Part shown: positions 5,935-8,709 of the stretch, in pieces
Numbering within the stretch: position 1 is the stretch's first letter
Layout of the letters: every line of letters starts with the position of its first letter
NCBI GenBank assembly: GCA_043789035.1
Contig: JAYWIG010000282.1
Coordinates: 1-8,709 of the forward strand
Source of the DNA: JAYWIG01 sp043789035
GTDB taxonomy: Bacteria; Pseudomonadota; Gammaproteobacteria; Burkholderiales; Burkholderiaceae_E
Length of the DNA stretch: 8,709 nt
Direction of reading: 5' to 3'
Made by a program: the position numbers and the translations under genes
The notes under the pieces: model-generated
Database searches by the model: none
What the model was told of the DNA's origin: nothing
The model's input: the letters and a program-made list of their open reading frames with translations, nothing else

Positions 5935-7357
5935 GCTTAAGGCTACCGCCCTGGCGTTAAGCTTGGTAACTCTTGGCGCTTGCAATTTGGCGCCAGTGGT
6001 ACCGCCATTTCAAAAACCATGGCTTGAATTACCAAAATTCTCAGATGAAAAGATCGCCGCTGTCGATTGGCTTAGATGGTGGAAAAGCTTTAAAGACCCA
6101 GTTTTAGACGCGCTTTTGGCCGAGGCTGCACTGCAAAGTTTAGACCTCACCGTTGCAAGCGCTCGAATCGACGAAGCTCGCGCAATGTTAAATCAAAACA
6201 GGGCGAATTTTTATCCTTCAATTGATTTGAATGCAGGCATAACTCGGAGGGGCAATAGTGAAAACGCGGCGAGTTCTCGCCCCGGTATTCCACTCAACTC
6301 TACCGACTTGCAATACGGATTTGTTGCTTCGTATGAAATTGATTTTTGGGGGAAATACGCAAGAGCTGACGATGCCGCTCGTGCCCGCATGCTCAATCAA
6401 ACGGCGAATCGCGGCACTGTGCTTGTGACCTTGTATGCCAATGTCGCCCAGAGCTACTTTAATCTTCGAGCCTTCGACGCGCAATTAGCTTTCGCCGAAA
6501 AAACCTTTGCAACACGACAAGAAAACTTAAAATTACAAGAACGCCGTTTTTCTGGTGGTGTGGTGGGAGATCTAGATGTGCAACAAGCGCGTTCCGAGGC
6601 CGCAAGTGTTGAGGCATCAGTGCTTGCGCTCAAACAAACTAAGCGTAATACTGAATCTGCCATGGCGCTATTGCTTGGTAGAAAGCCCGCCGATATCTAT
6701 GCGCCGGTGATTGCAAGAGGCGCGGCTATTGAGGCCTTATATGAGCAACAAGTTATTCCGGCAAGCTTACCATCGGATATTTTGAACCATAGGCCAGATG
6801 TGATCGCTGCGGAACAGAATTTGCGAGCCAATAATGCTGATTTGGCGCTGGCCCGTACTGCGTACTACCCACGCTTGAGTTTGAGCGCTGGGTTGGGCCA
6901 ACAATCGAAAGAGTTATCGAACTTGTTCAGTCCTTCATCGCTCTTTTGGAATATGATTGGGAATTTAGCGCAACCAATCTTCCGGGCTGGCGCGGTCGAT
7001 GCTGCAGTAGCTGCTGCCACCGCAAGACAAACACAAGCGGTCGCGCAATACACCCAAGTTGTGCAGAGTGCCTTTAAAGAGGCGCATGATTCGTTTAATA
7101 ATATTGAGGCAACGCGCGAGATCGCTGCCACCAATAAAAGGCGAATTGAAGCGCTTAAAACTACCTTGCGACTTTCAGAGTTGCGCTACAAAGGCGGGTA
7201 TTCGAATTACTTGGAAGTGCTAAGCGCCCAGCGAGACTTAGCGCAAGCCGAGATTTCTCTAATTGATACCCAAAGAGCAGAACTAAACGCACTAGTGAGT
7301 TTATATAAGGCAGCGGGTGGCGGCTGGGAGACTTCGGCAATGACGGCGCAGAAGTAA
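5927..7357 (+). CDS. RND efflux outer-membrane channel lipoprotein (OprM/NodT family)
   Basis: A 476-residue outer-membrane factor. The first 19 residues are a lipoprotein signal peptide (MLKLK, hydrophobic run, lipobox L16-G-A-C19), so the mature protein is lipidated at Cys19 as in OprM. Two OEP repeats follow, about 55-250 and about 282-465. Recognisable family segments are WLRWWKSFKDPVLDALLAEA (48-67), YEIDFWGK (136-143), GVVGDLDVQQARSE (211-224), LLLGRKP (248-254), LPSDILNHRPDV (281-292) followed by NLRANNADLALARTAYYPRL (298-317), and GGYSNYLEVLSAQRDL (423-438) in the second repeat. It would form the trimeric beta-barrel and alpha-helical tunnel that completes the pump. The start at 5927 was chosen over in-frame ATG 5900 because of the ribosome binding site at 5914-5921 and because it puts a normal signal peptide at the N-terminus. 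It overlaps the pump gene by 8 nt. Having its own channel means the pump need not borrow a TolC. Confidence 0.96.
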   Translation: MLKLKATALALSLVTLGACNLAPVVPPFQKPWLELPKFSDEKIAAVDWLRWWKSFKDPVLDALLAEAALQSLDLTVASARIDEARAMLNQNRANFYPSIDLNAGITRRGNSENAASSRPGIPLNSTDLQYGFVASYEIDFWGKYARADDAARARMLNQTANRGTVLVTLYANVAQSYFNLRAFDAQLAFAEKTFATRQENLKLQERRFSGGVVGDLDVQQARSEAASVEASVLALKQTKRNTESAMALLLGRKPADIYAPVIARGAAIEALYEQQVIPASLPSDILNHRPDVIAAEQNLRANNADLALARTAYYPRLSLSAGLGQQSKELSNLFSPSSLFWNMIGNLAQPIFRAGAVDAAVAAATARQTQAVAQYTQVVQSAFKEAHDSFNNIEATREIAATNKRRIEALKTTLRLSELRYKGGYSNYLEVLSAQRDLAQAEISLIDTQRAELNALVSLYKAAGGGWETSAMTAQK

Positions 7358-7368
7358 AATGCGCCTCT

Positions 7369-7995
7369 ATGACAAAAGACATTCACTATTACGAACCCAA
7401 AGAAGGCCACGGCCTTCCCCATGACCCGTTCAATGCTATAGTTGGGCCGCGCCCAATCGGTTGGATATCGACTCAAAGCGCTAATGGCCAAATAAACCTT
7501 GCGCCGTATAGTTTCTTTAACGCCTTCAACTATGTTCCCCCGATAGTTGGCTTCTCAAGCATCGGGTACAAAGACACGGTTCGAAACGCTCAAGAGACCG
7601 GCGAGTTTGTTTGGAACTTAGTATCTCGGCCATTGGCAGAAGCGATGAATCAAAGCTGTGCGTCGGTGCCGCCTGAGGTCAACGAGTTCGAGCTTGCTGG
7701 TTTAGAGCAGGCACCATCGCGAATCGTTAAGGCACCGCGAGTTGCCGCAAGCCCGGTATCGTTTGAATGCCGTGTTTCGCAAATCGTTCAATTGCAAGGC
7801 TACGAGGGCGGCAAAGTCGAAAGCTGGCTCGTACTTGGTGAAGTAGTTGCCGTGCATATCGCCAAAGAGTATTTGAAAGATGGTGTTTACGATACTGCAG
7901 CCGCACAACCTGTCATGCGAGGCGGTGGGCCTGCCGATTACTTTAGTGTCGGGCCAGGGCCAGAGCAGTTGTTTAAGATGTATAGACCGAGGTAA
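7369..7995 (+). CDS. Flavin-reductase-like FMN-binding split-barrel protein
   Basis: A 208-residue cytoplasmic protein of the flavin reductase-like domain family (DIM6/NTAB type). The diagnostic N-terminal block is PRPIGWISTQSANGQINLAP (27-46), followed by YSFFNAFNYVPPIVGFSS (47-64), then KDTVRNAQETGEFVWNLVS (68-86). These segments build the FMN-binding barrel in relatives. A conserved tail block, QPVMRGGGPADYFSV, follows at about 180-194. Relatives include NAD(P)H:FMN reductase components of monooxygenases and many members of unknown function; no monooxygenase partner is visible here, so the reaction is open. It begins 11 nt after the channel gene stop, in the same direction, which suggests co-transcription. 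No clear ribosome binding site precedes ATG 7369; translation may rely on coupling to the upstream gene. The family call is firm, the physiological role is not. Confidence 0.9.
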   Translation: MTKDIHYYEPKEGHGLPHDPFNAIVGPRPIGWISTQSANGQINLAPYSFFNAFNYVPPIVGFSSIGYKDTVRNAQETGEFVWNLVSRPLAEAMNQSCASVPPEVNEFELAGLEQAPSRIVKAPRVAASPVSFECRVSQIVQLQGYEGGKVESWLVLGEVVAVHIAKEYLKDGVYDTAAAQPVMRGGGPADYFSVGPGPEQLFKMYRPR

Positions 7996-8028
7996 TGGTT
8001 AAGTATTCAACGCGTAAACGATAAACTT

Positions 8029-8034
8029 TAAGGA
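8029..8034 (+). promoter_or_regulatory. Ribosome binding site of the YbjQ-family gene
   Basis: TAAGGA with a 6-nt spacer precedes ATG 8041. It supports that start and hence the extra N-terminal residues relative to other family members. The 45-nt gap also holds a weak promoter-like pair, TTAAGT (7999-8004) and TAAACT (8022-8027) with 17-nt spacing, matching the consensus only 3/6 and 4/6; I do not call it as a promoter. Confidence 0.7.
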
Positions 8035-8040
8035 AACTTT

Positions 8041-8394
8041 ATGGGTTGGTTCAGTGGAAAAGCAGACGAAACGTTAGTGACCACCACCAGTGATTTTGGG
8101 TCTACCAGAGTCATCTCAGAGTATTTTGGCGTTGTTACCGGCGAAGCGATTATCGGGGCCAACATTTTTCGAGATGTGTTTTCATCGGTTCGCGACGTTG
8201 TCGGTGGGCGTGCTAGTGGTTATGAGCGCGCACTGGCAGGTGCACGCGCAGATGCTTTAGCAGATTTAAAAAGCGCAGCGCGTGAGATTGGTGCGAATGC
8301 CATCGTTGGCGTCGACTTCGATTATGAAGTGCTTGGTGAAACCAACGGCATGATGATGGTGGCAGTGAGTGGAACTGCGGTTAGGATTGAATAG
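8041..8394 (+). CDS. YbjQ-family (UPF0145, DUF74) protein
   Basis: A 117-residue protein with the full YbjQ signature: EYFGVVTGEAIIGANIFRD (27-45), RDVVGGR (51-57), the alanine-rich helix with Y61-E62 and GARADALADL (67-76), GANAIVGVDFDYEVLG (84-99) and MMMVAVSGTAVRIE (104-117). Family members are small dodecin-like or pentameric proteins, sometimes annotated as putative heavy-metal binding; no biochemical role is firmly established, and the metal label is weak because no Cys or His cluster is present here (no Cys or His at all). Relative to typical members, which begin near the residues aligned with V13-T14-T15-T16, it has about a dozen extra residues (MGWFSGKADETL). ATG 8041 is well supported by TAAGGA at 8029-8034, so the extension is probably real. 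It follows the flavoprotein by 45 nt in the same direction and could be the operon end or separately expressed. Confidence 0.9.
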   Translation: MGWFSGKADETLVTTTSDFGSTRVISEYFGVVTGEAIIGANIFRDVFSSVRDVVGGRASGYERALAGARADALADLKSAAREIGANAIVGVDFDYEVLGETNGMMMVAVSGTAVRIE

Positions 8395-8401
8395 TTATTC
8401 A
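8388..8401. repeat. 14-bp near-palindrome spanning both convergent stop codons
   Basis: TGAATAGTTATTCA is a dyad with six of seven pairs matched and a central G/T. It includes the TAG of the YbjQ-family gene (8392-8394) and the TGA of the minus-strand TPR gene (8401-8399). It is AT rich and lacks a loop and T-tract, so it is not a convincing terminator. Confidence 0.4.
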
Positions 8402-8707
8402 GATTGCTTTGACGCGATCTTGGTATTTTTTTGGTAGCCGTTGTAGGTCGAGGTTCGACACTAAGCGCCTTGCTTCTTCGATGTCATTTTTCGACTTTAA
8501 TAATTCGGCAAGTCTCACTAACGGTGCAATTGCGTTTGGATCGATTGTGAGCGCGGAACGCAGTGTTTTTTCTGCGTCGTCTGCCTTTCCGTTTAGCACT
8601 TGCGCTAACGCTAAGGTATCTAAAATATTTGGTTGATCGGGGAATGCAACGTTGGCGAGTTCCGCCGATTGTAACGATTGCTTTTGCCCTATTGAGGCTT
8701 GTGCAAA
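8399..8707 (-). CDS. TPR-repeat protein, C-terminal part (runs off right edge)
   Basis: The minus strand is open from the window edge (first complete codon 8707-8705) to a TGA at 8401-8399, giving 102 residues; the true start lies beyond the window. Residues 26-57 (from PNILDTLALAQVLNGKADDA on) fit the 34-residue TPR consensus at the key positions: L4, L7, A8, A20, L24, A27, P32. A second repeat follows at about 60-93, with L, L, A, L, A, V and L in matching positions, and the preceding residues look like the end of an earlier repeat. A lysine/arginine-rich end (LPKKYQDRVKAI) closes the protein. TPR arrays are protein-protein scaffolds; the partner and location cannot be seen. The GTG at 8599-8597 could look like a start, but the reading frame and TPR pattern continue upstream through it, so it is internal. 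The gene converges on the YbjQ-family gene with 4 nt between stops. Confidence 0.8.
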   Translation of the reverse strand, partial: FAQASIGQKQSLQSAELANVAFPDQPNILDTLALAQVLNGKADDAEKTLRSALTIDPNAIAPLVRLAELLKSKNDIEEARRLVSNLDLQRLPKKYQDRVKAI

Positions 8708-8709
8708 GG

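Noticed and set aside
7359..7424. Short arginine-rich overlapping frame starting at ATG 7359, ending at TGA 7422-7424 within the flavoprotein gene.
   Set aside because: About 21 codons, no ribosome binding site, and fully overlapped by a well-supported gene in another frame; most likely chance.
8399..8599. A complete 66-residue minus-strand protein starting at GTG 8599.
   Set aside because: The frame stays open to the window edge and the upstream residues complete the TPR repeat, so the GTG is an internal valine codon of a longer gene.

Overview
The window looks like chromosome of a Gram-negative bacterium of the Pseudomonadota, most likely a gammaproteobacterium (inference). The reasons are two lipoprotein signal peptides, a complete RND tripartite efflux set with an outer-membrane channel, a YbjQ-family protein, moderate GC, and dense coding with short gaps and Shine-Dalgarno sites. 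No mobile element, CRISPR array, tRNA or rRNA gene was seen. Genus cannot be told from the sequence.

Layout: (1) Positions 1-86, minus strand, hold the first 28 codons of a CobW/P47K-family P-loop GTPase that runs off the left edge. (2) Positions 87-163 are a 77-bp divergent intergenic region with an 18-bp near-palindrome and two overlapping, oppositely oriented -10-like hexamers. (3) From 164 to 7995 six plus-strand genes lie head to tail: a small cupin, a secreted two-domain rhodanese, an RND adaptor lipoprotein, an HAE1-type RND transporter, an OprM-type outer-membrane channel lipoprotein, and a flavin-reductase-like FMN-binding protein. Gaps are 12, 48, 14, -8 and 11 nt, so one transcription unit is likely, with a possible internal break at the 48-nt gap. 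(4) Positions 8041-8394 encode a YbjQ-family protein with its own strong ribosome binding site, either at the operon end or separately transcribed. (5) Positions 8399-8707, minus strand, hold the C-terminal end of a TPR-repeat protein that converges on ybjQ with only 4 nt between stop codons and runs off the right edge.

How the genes may work together: adaptor, pump and channel form a self-sufficient proton-driven efflux machine spanning both membranes, and the key proton-relay residues and adaptor tip motif are all present. The unusual part is what precedes and follows it: a cupin and a periplasmic sulfurtransferase in front, an FMN-binding split-barrel protein behind, and a divergent CobW-type metallochaperone GTPase sharing the control region. 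This arrangement suggests a stress or detoxification module (metal, sulfur or electrophile linked), but the substrate cannot be read from the sequence and no transcriptional regulator gene lies in the window. The individual families are well known; the combination and the shared control region are the parts worth a second look.
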